From the NCBI RefSeq assembly GCF_020080835.1, contig NC_058167.1, forward strand, positions 399,768-463,767: a DNA stretch of 64,000 nt, given 5' to 3'. Source of the DNA: Cotesia glomerata. Its lineage: Eukaryota; Arthropoda; Insecta; Hymenoptera; Braconidae. Under the pieces are notes generated by a model. The model searched no databases, was not told where the DNA came from, and saw only the letters and a list, made by a program, of their open reading frames with translations. Positions 48,382 to 58,822 of the stretch are shown one piece after another. A program made the position numbers and the translations under genes. The first letter of the stretch is position 1, and each line of letters starts with the position of its first letter.

Positions 48382-50352
48382 ATGTTGCTGTTACAAACAA
48401 TTCTCTGGCTCCTACCCATCGTCTCAACGGAACCTCAAGAACCATTCAAAATCCAACCTTCATCATTTAATCCAGGGGTCTTATACGAAAAGAGTAATAC
48501 AATTCATCTCATAGAACGACAATGGAAAATCATCTCCACCATAGACATCGAAGCCATTATCAACGTATCCCCCTGGCAAGAAATGACGTCACCGGACGAT
48601 CGCGAAAGTCGCAAAACTTGCCTGTCCTACTTCCCTCCCTTCGAGTGCGCAATCTTAGGAAAGGAAGCCATATTAAAAGAACTAGAAAAAGACAGACAAG
48701 ACGTAGTTAATCGACTAAAACAAAATCTCAAACAAGTCGAAAATATCACAAAAATTCGCAATCGAAGGACGCCTTGGTTCGGCTTCGTAGGCTCCATAAC
48801 ACGAAAGGCCTTCGGACTCATGGACTACGACGACCACGAACACATCTCCACAGAAATCAACAAACTATATAACGATCAAAGAGAAATAACAACACTGATG
48901 AACAACTCAACACACATAATAAAATCAGAAATAAACAAAGTCATCTCCGACCAAAATAAAACCAAAGCAAGAGTCACATTACTATCCGACACCATCAACC
49001 GTTACGCAACACAAGTCGGAAGTGAAATCGAAAAATTAAAATTACGTATACACTTCATGCAAAGAGCCGACGAAAGAGTCCAAAGAACAACGAAATTAAT
49101 ACGCTACCTCAAGGAAGCCGAGACAGCTATAGAAGATGCAAAGAGAGGGAACATCCCGGGAGGAATTCTATCACCCGAACAACTGATAAATGCAACCAGA
49201 GACATCATGACTCGCTTCCCACACTTAAACCCTCCTCAACCAGTAGACCACGTAAATATCCAGACTCTCTCCAACGTCGCCAAAGTAAATACGGGAAGAA
49301 TAGGAAATAAATCCCTGATTATAATCACTCTCCCACTGTTTAACCAAATTACCTTCCAACTATATCGGATGAGACCAATTCCAGTCCCACAAACAATCGG
49401 AGGAACCATGAGAAGCCTACTAGTCCGGCCAAGTAAAGAATATCTAGCAATAGACGCCTTCCAGAACCAATACTACCTAGTGGACTCAGAAACCATAAAG
49501 AGTTGTAGAATAATTTCAACAGAATTAGCCTGTGAAGCCAACGTTCCACTCCAACCAGTAAAAGATAGCACCGAATGTGAACTCCAACTCTACCTAAATC
49601 CAAATAACGAAACTCTACACCAATGCGATGTTCGCATATTACCAAAATGCTCTACACAACTAATCAAACTACAACAACCGAACTCCTGGGCTTACTCTAC
49701 CTGTAAACCAGAAATTTTTATAACGACTTGTGACACGACTCCTCGGATTGAACACGAACTACATGGCTCCGGTACCTTCACCCTATCACCCGGCTGTGTC
49801 TTAACGAATAATCGTCTCGTAATCAAAGGGACCGAAGAAGAGGAAGAAACAAGCGGAATCTACGCTTTCCCCAGTATAAATTTAACACCCCTAGCGACAA
49901 ACCTCACCGAACAGCCCAAACCACCGCATCTACTAACAAACATCGCCATAGAACCGATAGCAGAAAACACCTTACTTTCACCGTGGGGCGATAGCCTCGA
50001 AGGAAACAACAATAGACTCACACAAATCGGACTTCACCATCAAGAAGAATCAAAACATCGACTCATCACCATAACAAACACAGGAGCAATACTCTCAATC
50101 ATTACGTCCCTTATATTCTTCCTTGGATACTACTACTGCGGATGCTCCTGCAACTGCCTAAAACTCCTACGAAAAATCAAGAAAAAGAAACAAAACCAAA
50201 TCGAAAGAAACGAAACATTCGAACTCTCAAATACCAATGCAACCGACTCAACCTCATCATCATCACCTAGAGCAACGAAATACCAACACAACCAACCAAC
50301 AACACCGTCAAAGAAGTCAAAAACCGGCATCCGACTAACTGACTACGAATAA
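48382..50352 (+). CDS. env: Env, F-like fusion glycoprotein (third element, intact)
   Basis: A 656-aa uninterrupted ORF. Signal peptide 1-16, ectodomain, furin-type site RNRR at 126-129 and a fusion peptide beginning TPWFGFVGSITRKAFG (130-145). A heptad-like helix follows (about 155-225). The transmembrane helix is at about 565-590, followed by a short cysteine-rich stretch (CGCSCNC) and a basic, Ser/Thr-rich tail of about 65 residues. It is of the errantivirus/baculovirus F type. All features needed for cleavage and fusion appear present, in contrast to glycoprotein 2 of copies 1 and 2. Confidence 0.9.
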   Translation: MLLLQTILWLLPIVSTEPQEPFKIQPSSFNPGVLYEKSNTIHLIERQWKIISTIDIEAIINVSPWQEMTSPDDRESRKTCLSYFPPFECAILGKEAILKELEKDRQDVVNRLKQNLKQVENITKIRNRRTPWFGFVGSITRKAFGLMDYDDHEHISTEINKLYNDQREITTLMNNSTHIIKSEINKVISDQNKTKARVTLLSDTINRYATQVGSEIEKLKLRIHFMQRADERVQRTTKLIRYLKEAETAIEDAKRGNIPGGILSPEQLINATRDIMTRFPHLNPPQPVDHVNIQTLSNVAKVNTGRIGNKSLIIITLPLFNQITFQLYRMRPIPVPQTIGGTMRSLLVRPSKEYLAIDAFQNQYYLVDSETIKSCRIISTELACEANVPLQPVKDSTECELQLYLNPNNETLHQCDVRILPKCSTQLIKLQQPNSWAYSTCKPEIFITTCDTTPRIEHELHGSGTFTLSPGCVLTNNRLVIKGTEEEEETSGIYAFPSINLTPLATNLTEQPKPPHLLTNIAIEPIAENTLLSPWGDSLEGNNNRLTQIGLHHQEESKHRLITITNTGAILSIITSLIFFLGYYYCGCSCNCLKLLRKIKKKKQNQIERNETFELSNTNATDSTSSSSPRATKYQHNQPTTPSKKSKTGIRLTDYE

Positions 50353-51045
50353 AACGAAATAAAGAAAGACAAATAAATTTAAATATATTTCATATAAAAT
50401 ATGTTAACATAAGTGCCTCAGAGAGTAAGAAAAAGGGAAAACACACATACAATTCCTTTACCCTAAAAAGATTTTATTTCAAATCCCAAAAATCTTTCCC
50501 CTTTTCTTCCTCTCAAAAATAAATTTTAAAGAAATTGATTATAATCTACGTATTAAAATATATTTAATACAAGGCAAGTCATCTAGCGGTAACTAAGTCA
50601 TCGAGAAATCTAAAAATCATTAAGAAACTGTTTTAACTACGATAAATTAATTATCATACTTGAGAACCGCCGTCAAATCAGCGACCTTCATTACCACCCA
50701 CCGTCTAACGAGCGACCGCCTCCTAACCACACCTACTTAATGTACCACACACACGACCCTCTAAACACTACACATACTTACCTTTACACTTAAAGTTACC
50801 TCATACTTAAATACTAAATATTAATTAAATACTAAATTACACAAAACCAAAAAAAAAAAAAAAAAAAAAAAAAAAAACAAAACATTATTTAAAAATAAAA
50901 ATTTTTTTTTATTTTCTTTATTATTATAAAAATTTTTTTTTACTCCACGCTGACCGATACTCCTTCCCCTTCTCCGCAAACCCCAACTACTCCGTCCAAG
51001 GCCTCACCAAAAAGACTTGGTCAACGAAACAAGACGCTCTACAAA

Positions 51046-51078
<33 letters not shown>

Positions 51079-51093
51079 TTCTCAACTCACCCC

Positions 51094-51525
51094 TTAAAAA
51101 TAACAAACACAACCCTTGTTGAATATAAATTCAACAAGCGCTTCCCGTAACCTTTCCAAATCGGAAAGGTTAGGAGCGATGAACTCCTCCTCACCATCTG
51201 GATTCTCCAACATATGGAGAAAGAAGAAGGTTGCTGCACCCGAAACCTCAGGTCCAGCAGGCCCAAATAGAGCCATCCACTCCTCGACTAAGTCCAGAGC
51301 CTCGTGTGGAGTAAGCGGACCAATCAAGCGACGTAAAATCCTTACTCCCCGCCGCAGATCCTAAAAACAAAATTTAAAAAAAAAAAAAAAAACAAACCCC
51401 TTTTCTCTTCTCGCCAAATTCTATATATTTACACAAATTACTCTACTTACCCGCTCCCCAAACACAGCAATAACATACTGGAACCAAGTTCCATAATCTT
51501 CAAAACACCTTTTAACGGGATACAT
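51094..51525 (-). CDS. candidate spliced antisense gene in the third element
   Basis: Exon 1 runs from the ATG at 51525 to 51451 (25 codons, MYPVKRCFEDYGTWFQYV...). The intron is 51450-51361 (90 bp), with a perfect donor GTAAGTAGAG and acceptor TTTTTAG after a T tract. Exon 2 is 51360-51094 (88 codons and TAA), in frame, giving 113 aa. A second donor (GTGAGT, 51090) 3 nt after the stop and an acceptor at 51039 would form a 3' UTR intron; AATAAA on the minus strand lies near 50922. Exon 2 is GC-richer than its surroundings and reads like real protein (LTPHEALDLVEEWMALFG). Family unknown. Confidence 0.45.
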
Positions 51526-52072
51526 TTTAAGTAGTACTAAACACGTAAAGGTATCAGAAATAATGACACTCCCTATTCAACACTGACACTTAATAATCCG
51601 CCACGACTCAAAATAACAAAAACCCTCGCTCAGCAAAATTTATAAAAGAACGCGAATAAAATTCAAACTTACACGCCCGATGACTAACTTAAATTATACC
51701 AGAAACACCACCTATATAAGATAACAACCTAAAAACAATACTACTACCGATAAATTAGAAATTCCGCGAAATAAAGCGCAAAAATTCAAAAAGGAAGGCT
51801 TCAAGACAATACACATTTTATATAAGAACCATAATGTAACTAGAGATATATAATCATATAATTGTAACTATATAAAAATTATCCTATACTATAAAACTTA
51901 TATATTTACACATGTAAAGGGCAGAAACACACTCAATAACAAAAATAAAATTATTATTGTTAGAATAAGATTAATAAATGTTAAACAACTTAAAATAAAA
52001 GTGAAGCGGTGCTATTCCACCAAAGGAGAGACACCCGCAATTTCAAAAGAAGAGATGCCGAAGCACCCCTTC

Positions 52073-52087
52073 TTTTGGGGGGGATGC
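52073..52087 (+). promoter_or_regulatory. polypurine tract (third element)
   Basis: TTGGGGGGGATGC lies directly before TGTTATATCC. The G run is a plausible plus-strand primer, although the two bases next to the LTR are not ideal. Confidence 0.5.
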
Positions 52088-52624
52088 TGTTATATCCGGC
52101 GTTGCCTCATATAATAAACAGGGTCTCTCCCCTTCGTTGAAAAGTACAACGCTCGCACTTTATTAATTTCGGCAATCACTCGGACAACACCTCAATGAAG
52201 AAATGAGCACACTGTCCACGTTCTGTCAAATTGCAATTTTAGACCAATAACAAAATTTAACTCCCTTCCGAAAATCACGATCCGGGTGTATAAAAACCAC
52301 CAAACACCACGGATCAAGAGTTCACTCTTTTATTAAAGAATACGAAGGAAGGTATCTTCGTAGAACCCGTGTGGGTCCTTATACCGCGTTACGTGTAAGG
52401 CAGTATAAAGCACTAGGTCGCTTATACAAAACTTCTAAATTCAATATTATCTTTCGATTCTTTAAATTATATTTTCTACGAACCGCGCCAGTGTGCTCTT
52501 CGAGTTGTATCGAGAACCCCGTTGTCCGTAGTGATATCTTTGTCTAAATTATAACTCCTCGATCTATTGTTTAATTAACGACAGATCTAAGTATCGGTCG
52601 GAGTCGTTACGAACTCATATAACG
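52088..52624 (+). repeat. 3' LTR of the third element (right end uncertain)
   Basis: It starts TGTTATATCCGGCG. TATAAAAA is at 52289 and ATTAAAGAA is near 52333. ATATAACG at 52617-52624 is nearly the inverted repeat of the start, which I take as the end. No 5' LTR is available to confirm the boundary. Confidence 0.5.
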
Positions 52625-53090
52625 AAACGTTCAAAACCTTAAAATATAGTTATAAGTGAATAGTAAATAAGTGAAACATTGTGCATTGAGTGCGCCACGC
52701 CCATAGGGTTAATAACTGAATAAATTATAAAACCAGAACTTCATGTGTCTTACATCATTCTAAAATAAGATCTTGATCTCCCTCTTCTACATCGATCTCT
52801 ATCTCGAGACAAGGAAGAGAATTCAGCACGGTATCTACCGACCAATCAAATCTAATTCAAGTCAGCTGGAAATAACGCAAAGGACGACTGTAAGTTCAGA
52901 ATTTGATATCGACTTCCCTCTTAATTCGCCGTTGGAACTCCTGGTTACCGGGAAGCGTTCAAAACCCACATTAAAAATAAACTCTTGTAGCTTACCTACA
53001 AGAGAAAATCTATCTAAAAACGTGTCCGAGCCTCCTCAAGGCCCACACTACCAATAATTATTTAATTATAATTAATTCGGACATAACATG
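52625..53090. other. intergenic, no gene seen
   Basis: The short frame at 52773-53057 has no recognised domain. AT-rich flank. Confidence 0.4.
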
Positions 53091-53250
53091 TACCTGAAGT
53101 TTTGATCGTTTTTTTATGAACGAAAATAAAAGAAAAATTTTTTTGCTTTTGAAACTGAAAATAATTTTTCGGCTCCAAATAAATACAAATAGCCCTAAAA
53201 AAGATATATAGACCCCTCTAAAAAGCAAAACTACCCTCACAGCCACCCCG
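53091..53250. repeat. dispersed repeat shared with 61550-61740
   Basis: About 150 bp nearly identical to the left arm of the large inverted repeat at 61550-62292 (GTTTTGATCGTTTTTTTATG/AGCAAAACTACCCTCACAGC). The minus-strand frame it carries (53058-53246) recurs there but looks incidental. Confidence 0.7.
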
Positions 53251-53589
53251 GAAATTTCGGTGTAATTCGAAAAAAAAACACTTTTTTTTTATTTCTTTCA
53301 ACATCGATAACTCACGAACGAATCAACCGATTTTGACCGGCTTGGTGGCGATCGACGTGGTTTTTTGATGTTGAGAGCTGATTAGTGTTTGGAATTGATC
53401 AGTCAAGCCGTTTAAAAGTTATTAAAAAAAAACCACATTTAAAAAAATTTTTTTCACAGTTTTTTTAAGATATCTCAAAATCTATAGGTCCAAATCGGCC
53501 CAACTTGTATTCAAAATTTAAGTCGAACCCTTTCGAATGGCACCAACCGCGATCAAATCAGTCAAGCCGTTCAAAAGTTATGAGAGGTT

Positions 53590-53621
53590 TACATACACAC
53601 TCATGCATACACACACATACA

Positions 53622-53655
<34 letters not shown>

Positions 53656-53675
53656 CAGACATACAGACACCATCG
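53590..53675. repeat. (CATA)n microsatellite inside a dispersed repeat
   Basis: CATACATACATA repeats with ACAC and CAGA variants. Flanking phrases such as TTATGAGAGG and GACACCATCGCGGG resemble those at 57386-57440 and 63515-63560, so the microsatellite is part of a dispersed element. Confidence 0.75.
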
Positions 53676-53933
53676 CGGGCTATTGAAAAAAAAAATATTT
53701 TGGAAAAAAATTTTGAAATGCCAAATTTGTCAAATTTTGAATTTTTGAAAATCGTCAAAAATGAAGACCGCCATTAAAATTTTGGCTCAATTTTTTTTTA
53801 TGATACCTTGTTATGATCTTAAAAGATCCTGAAATTTTTGGATAGGGGTTTTTTTTTTCAAAAATATGAATTTTTGAATTTAAAAAAAAATTTTTTAATT
53901 TCAAAAAAAAATTTTTTTTTGTTTTTGTCGGTA

Positions 53934-54082
53934 CAGTCGACGCTCTCTGTATTGGACCTCTCTGTATTTGACCACATTCTTCCTCTGTATTTGATGATTT
54001 TACACAGCTCTTATGGACAAGAACGAGTCAAATACAGAGGATGGTCCTGTACGGGCAAGTTAAATACAGAGAGCGTTGACTG
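53934..54082. mobile_element. pogo/Tigger-like MITE (149 bp)
   Basis: The ends CAGTCGACGCTCTCTGTATT and its near complement (one mismatch in the first 20) are flanked by TA on both sides. The whole sequence folds back. The ends look like those of pogo-type elements as I recall them. Confidence 0.6.
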
Positions 54083-54396
54083 TATATTTGAGGTAGAGTG
54101 AGATCACACTAATGACCCAAAGGGTCGTTGAGCGTGGGACTTATTTCTTGGGTTTTCGTTAAGGTCATAAATAATTTTCATTACGGTTAGCTTAAAGTAT
54201 ATTCAAAGGGATTGGAAAAAGTACTTAGATAAGAAAAAATGAAAGGAATGTTAAGTTGTTTTCCTAAAGATAGTAAGAACTTGTATAGTTGTAAATTTGG
54301 AGATTACAGTGAATTTTCTGTCTTGTTATTTTCAGTCTGGAATCATAAATTCTTGTAAGCTTCCAAGACAATGGAAGCATATTACAATGGAAGTCT

Positions 54397-54480
54397 ACAC
54401 GGAGAAAAAAATATTGTTAAAATGACTATCCAACGTATCTTTAAATGGCGGTTCCTTAAAATAACAATCCAGATTTCTGA
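54397..54480. other. possible truncated ACACGG-end element
   Basis: ACACGGAGAAAAAAATATTG resembles the termini of elements A and B, but no opposite end is found. Confidence 0.3.
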
Positions 54481-54759
54481 TTTAAGGATTCATTTGCTTC
54501 CCGTAAGCATGACAAAGAATAGCTGTTGTAAATATATGTTGTAAATATAGTATAGGTGTATAGTACAGAGCGGACGTTATTTTTTCTATCCGATTGCTGG
54601 TGGCTTTTTGTCTATTATTTTGCTTATTGTCTGACTTTGGGTTGTTTATTGTTGAAGTGTGGATTATTGTGAGTATTTTGTGATATTAATCTCTACTGTG
54701 GAGAGTGTAGTTCTTTAGTTTTAATTAAAACATTTATTGCGTTTTTTTGGATTGAGGTT

Positions 54760-55767
54760 GTGTTTTCTGCGGGGCACGTTTTCTCTTGCTGCTTATTGAC
54801 TGCATTGTGCTGCCATCTAGCGGTGTCTGTTGCAATGACTGCTTATTGTGTGATCTGTGTTCGCGGTATTACCGACGTGTCAGCTTTGATTCAAACTAAG
54901 GCTGAATGTAAGCATTATTATCATGACTCTTGTGTAAAAGTTCGTTGTAATTTGCCGAGTAAGTCGCTAGCTGCTGCGAAGATTGTAAACAAGTGTCCGG
55001 TCTGTGTTCCGGATGTCTCTGACATTTTGAATAAGATTAATGAGCGACTGAGCAGTGTTGAGAAGATTGACGTGATGAGCAAGAAGCTTGAGGGTATCAA
55101 TGTTGATGAGATCAGTGAGATCAGTGCTAAGCTCGAGCAAATTGATAAGATTGGCGACATCGGCATGAAAGTGGATGGGATGGTGGCTAAGGTTGATGGT
55201 TTCGTGAAGTCTATTGCGTCAGTCGAGGGAAAGATTGATCATTTGAGTCTTGAGTGTAACTCGCTGAAGATTACAGTTAAAGAGCTTCAGGAGCGCTTGA
55301 TTGAAGTTGAAAAGGGCCAGCCTGGTCTCTCTGCTGACCTTGCTGAAGAGATTAGGGGTGCTGCGCAGAGGGTGTGCGATGGTAGTCTTGAGTTGAGAAC
55401 GCTGCAGCTTGAATCTCAATTGCTAGCTGATGAGATTACAATTGGTGGGCTTCCAGAGGGGCGCGGTGAAAGACTTGTGGACACATTTATGTCATTTACC
55501 ACTGCTATTGGAGTTCAGGTTGCTGAGAGAGATGTGGTTAAACTGGAGCGGCTTGGAAGGGCTGGTGCTATGAATCGCAATGTACGCGTTAAGTTCGGCA
55601 GTCAGAGGTTTGTTGATGAGGTTATGAAGAGTGTAAGGAGTAATCCTGTGAAGCTGGGTGCTGTAATGCCTAAAGCGCAAGTTCCTGATGCTCCTGTGTA
55701 TGTTCATAGGCGTTATCCTTCTTCTCTTTACAAGCTTCGTGCTGATGTGCTATCAGGCTTATCCTAG
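54760..55767 (+). CDS. LINE ORF1 with RING/PHD-like finger
   Basis: A 335-codon frame; the likely real start is the ATG at 54835. The N terminus has paired Cys/His (C-x2-C, C-x-H-x2-H-x2-C, C-x2-C) like the PHD/RING-type fingers of CR1/Jockey-type ORF1 proteins. A long coiled-coil-like region (about residues 85-190) and a C-terminal nucleic-acid-binding region (LADEITIGGLPEG, RNVRVKFGSQRFVDEVM) follow. The C terminus continues in the next frame (55745-55891, ending GPLRGLLD) after a one-base change near 55755. It packages LINE RNA. Confidence 0.75.
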   Translation: MFSAGHVFSCCLLTALCCHLAVSVAMTAYCVICVRGITDVSALIQTKAECKHYYHDSCVKVRCNLPSKSLAAAKIVNKCPVCVPDVSDILNKINERLSSVEKIDVMSKKLEGINVDEISEISAKLEQIDKIGDIGMKVDGMVAKVDGFVKSIASVEGKIDHLSLECNSLKITVKELQERLIEVEKGQPGLSADLAEEIRGAAQRVCDGSLELRTLQLESQLLADEITIGGLPEGRGERLVDTFMSFTTAIGVQVAERDVVKLERLGRAGAMNRNVRVKFGSQRFVDEVMKSVRSNPVKLGAVMPKAQVPDAPVYVHRRYPSSLYKLRADVLSGLS

Positions 55768-55891
55768 GATCCAGGCTAGGAGTGTCTGGATTTCTTTTGC
55801 GTGTGTTAACGTCCGGTATGCGGAAGATAAGCCTCCAGTGAAGCTGTTACCTTCAACGGGAGTAGGTCCTTTGCGGGGTCTGCTTGATTAG
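55745..55891 (+). pseudogene. LINE ORF1 C-terminal end, shifted frame
   Basis: It encodes SVWISFACVNVRYAEDKPP and then a stop at 55891. It joins logically to the 54760-55767 frame with a one-base frameshift near 55755. Confidence 0.5.
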
Positions 55892-55936
55892 CAGCGAGTT
55901 GCTCCCTCGGTATCATCATCATCATCACCTGGAGGC

Positions 55937-56233
55937 GTGTCTGACATTGTGGTTGGCACTCTGCGACCTCTGTTTAATAAAAAGTGTTTGAGAGTGTGTC
56001 ATGTTAATGCTCAATCGTTAAGGAATGAGCGTCATTTAGAGATTTTTAAAGAATATTTTCGTGGAAATAAGTATGATGTTATTGCTGTGTCTGAGACTTG
56101 GTTAAATCATTTAATATCTGATGATATGGTGTTCCTGCCGTCGTTTGTGCTTCATCGTCATGACCGGTGCCTGCGGAGCGGTGGTGGAGTTGCTCTCTAT
56201 GTCAGGGATGACCTGATGTCTAAGTGTGTATAA
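55937..56233 (+). pseudogene. LINE ORF2 fragment: endonuclease N terminus
   Basis: VCHVNAQSLRNERHLEIFKE and YDVIAVSETWL are the conserved N-terminal motifs of apurinic-type LINE endonuclease (NAQS, SETWL). The frame ends at 56233 where the sequence jumps to the ORF2 C-terminal tail. The rest of the endonuclease and all of RT are missing. Confidence 0.75.
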
Positions 56234-56417
56234 TAGGAGGGGTGATGTAAGGGAGGATTATTTACGCCTGCCTAGATCTAATTGTCGGATATTTGAGAAC
56301 TCTTTTCTTATCCGCGGGATACGCATTTGGAATGCGCTACCCCCAGAAGTAACTAAAGCTGAAAATTATGAACTGTTCCGTAGTGCGTGCTATAATTGTT
56401 ATTTGCAAAAGTATTAA
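56226..56417 (+). pseudogene. LINE ORF2 fragment: C-terminal tail
   Basis: 63 codons ending with FLIRGIRIWNALPPEV, the typical C-terminal motif of LINE ORF2 proteins. It follows the endonuclease fragment directly, showing a large internal deletion. Confidence 0.6.
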
Positions 56418-57177
56418 TTTATGATATTGAGCTTTGATTGTCATTATTGTATGCTGCTGTGCCTTGAGTGATATTGAATGATATTAGTTTTGCTTAACTG
56501 TGCTATTATCAGGTTTTCTGGCAACTTGTCTCATATCTACCACGATTATAATTTATAATTTATAATTCACATTATTATTTCATTATAATATGTTATTATT
56601 TTATTATTTTCAATTTATGTAATTATATGCTCTGTATTTTACGCTGATTATAATGTATAATTATGATGGTCCTGAGGGAGCTAAGGCTCTAGGGTCAATA
56701 AAGTTTATTATCTATCTATCTATATGTAGTTTCGTTAAAACAGGCAATCTTTTCGTTAACGTAAGGATCTGTACAGTTGAGTCAACTAAATGTTATGCCT
56801 AAAATAATGATACGGATCGTCATTTTCACTATCCGTTGTATAGCTATATTTGCTATACAGGATATCTCTAAGAAAAATGAGTATACGGCGTACATAACGA
56901 TACGTATCCTCATATTCTGACGATATTTTTTTCTCCCTATACGCCTGCTACTACACAACTTTGTCGGCATCAATGAGTGCCACTGGAAATAATAAAATTG
57001 TAAAAAATCGAGAACAATCAGGAGAATCTAACAGAGCAAAATCCACTGAAATCCGACAATAGATACTTTTTTATTAACAAAAAAATATTTCCTATCAGAA
57101 TATTCTTCATAAGAAATTAATTTTATTTGCATAATAAAAAAATTAGGAAAACGGCTGACCCTGAAGGCCATCCCTGC

Positions 57178-57562
57178 AACTTCCCGCTACTTTCGTAATT
57201 AAGCCCTCAAAATTGCACTTATTACGTTTTTGAGCTGGAAGAGCTCAAAAATATAATTTTCGTATAGTTTTGAGCTCTCCGAGCTCAAAAGACTGATAGA
57301 AGTTTAATAAAACTATTTTTTGAATTTTCAAACGGCAATAACTTTTGAATGAATGAACCGATTTCGACGCAGTTGGCGGAATTCATACATACATCCATCC
57401 ATACATACATACATACATACAGACACCATGGCGGGAATAGTCTGGGAAGCTTCCTAGGACCTCAAAACGTCGAGATCTGATGAAAACTTGATTTTCGAAA
57501 AACGAGGTAAAAACAATAACTTCCCGATTTTTAAATATTTTCAATTTTCTTAGCGGGAAGTT
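57178..57562. mobile_element. dispersed element with AACTTCCCGCT ends, copy 1
   Basis: It starts AACTTCCCGCT and ends AGCGGGAAGTT. It contains two GAGCTC-type hairpins (57228-57300) and a CATC/CATA microsatellite at 57386-57424. Related copies: 57565-57815 (inverted), 60138-60430 (partial) and 62862-63683. Confidence 0.6.
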
Positions 57563-57564
57563 AA

Positions 57565-57860
57565 AAATTCAATCTTTTTTCAATCGATTGGCCATACAAT
57601 ATAACCAAAAATGTTAATTATTGCGGTTTGAAAATTCAAAAAATAGTGTTTTATCAAACTTCTATCGGACTTTTGAGCTCGAAGAGTATACAAAAGCTAT
57701 CTTTTTGAGCTTGGAGAGCTCAAAACAACACTTAAATTGTATTTTTGAGCTCTTCAAGCTCAAAAACGGCATAAGTACAATTTTAAGCGCCGAGGTATGG
57801 AATTAGCGGGAAGTTGCAGGGATGGCCTTCAGGATCAACCGTTTCCTAATTTTTTTTTGT
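57565..57860. repeat. inverted partial copy of the AACTTCCCGCT element
   Basis: Reverse-oriented relative to 57178-57562: AGCGGGAAGTT at 57805-57815 and the phrase GGCCTTCAGGATCAACC match the complement of 57150-57180. It carries three GAGCTC-type dyads (57673-57770). Confidence 0.6.
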
Positions 57861-57865
57861 TATCA

Positions 57866-58017
57866 CCCTGGTTAAAAATATTGATTGAAAAGGATTAAAA
57901 ATGATGAAATTTGAATACTTTTGAATACTTTCAATCCTTTTTCATGTATATATAGATATACAGTTTACATGGGGTTACTGATTCCCAATACTTTTCAATC
58001 AATATTTTTAATCAGGG
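57866..58017. mobile_element. MITE with CCCTG(G/A)TTAAAAA ends (152 bp)
   Basis: The left end CCCTGGTTAAAAATATTGAT and the right end ATCAATATTTTTAATCAGGG are inverted repeats with one mismatch. It is similar to the foldback at 5788-5908 and is nested in the 57060-58140 repeat cluster. Confidence 0.65.
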
Positions 58018-58822
58018 CATTAATTAACATTTTTGGTTATATTATCTGACCAATCGATTGAAAAGATTGAATTTTTTATTATGCAAATTAAATTGATCTC
58101 TTATGAAAAATATTCTTATAGGAATCGTTTAAAGTCGATCAAGTTGCATAGTAGCCGGCGTAGACAATCCCCACTCCTTTAAATAGTGACTGTATGTTCC
58201 GGGAACTATACTATGTGTGGCCAGATCAGGCGATTTTTTTACCCCCACTTTTTACCGCTTTCAATATAGTCAGATGAGAGTGTCCTACAAACTTTGTAGT
58301 ACAAAGTGAGTACTTAAGTTCCAGCTGTACTACACTAGCAGGAGGGTTATAACATAAGTATCATTTGCTTATTTAAACGAGAGTTAAGGAATATACACGC
58401 GGTTAGAACTGTACCAAATTGGAGTTTTTAAAAAAATCTTTACTTATTTCATTAAAGTTTTATTTATTACATATAAAAACTTTTAAAAAGTATTTTAAAG
58501 CTTAGAATTTTTGAAGCAACACCGGTTAAAAAAAATTAGCATCAAACGTAAGTAAATTTGACTTTAAATTATTAAATTTTAGAATAATTCAGTAACTCGT
58601 CACTATTTTTTGTTAATGATTTATTTATTTCTTCAGTCAATTTATTATGGAGAAACAATACAGTAACGAGCGGACAGCCGTTTATAAGCGAGTTAAAAGG
58701 AAGGTGAAAAGATTTTTCACTGCATTTCCACCTGGATCACAAGGAGGCCCATCAATTCCACAAAGCTATTTTACATCGGAGGTAAGTTCGAAGTTTTGTA
58801 TATTATTGTCTAATTGTTAATA
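58018..58822. other. intergenic, no gene seen
   Basis: The outer arm of the repeat cluster runs to about 58130. The remainder shows no coding or structural feature. Confidence 0.4.

Larger units (their letters stand above)
50353..52087 (+). other. env to 3' LTR interval of the third element
   Basis: About 1.7 kb with no sense ORF of note. Two long A runs on the plus strand (50850-50876 and 51049-51076), read as T runs on the minus strand, sit next to splice-acceptor-like sites. It contains the candidate antisense gene at 51094-51525. Confidence 0.6.
40342..52624 (+). mobile_element. third gypsy-like errantivirus element, lacking a 5' LTR
   Basis: Leader, small ORF, gag, pol, env, 3' region and 3' LTR in order. 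It is GC-richer than copies 1 and 2 and its genes differ strongly in sequence, so it is a separate family. RT is deleted and RNase H degenerate. Env and integrase are intact. Confidence 0.75.
54545..56724 (+). mobile_element. internally deleted LINE (CR1/Jockey-like)
   Basis: A leader, ORF1, a short ORF2 remnant and a 3' UTR ending with AATAAAG and a (TATC)n tail at about 56706-56724. Family assignment is from the ORF1 finger and the 3' tail only. The 5' start is approximate. Confidence 0.6.

Noticed and set aside
51116..51364. Plus-strand 82-codon frame opposite the antisense gene
   Set aside because: No splice signals and low-quality composition; the minus strand has a consistent two-exon structure.
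53505..53777. 90-codon frame with a His/Thr-Tyr-Ile repeat
   Set aside because: Translation of the CATA microsatellite.
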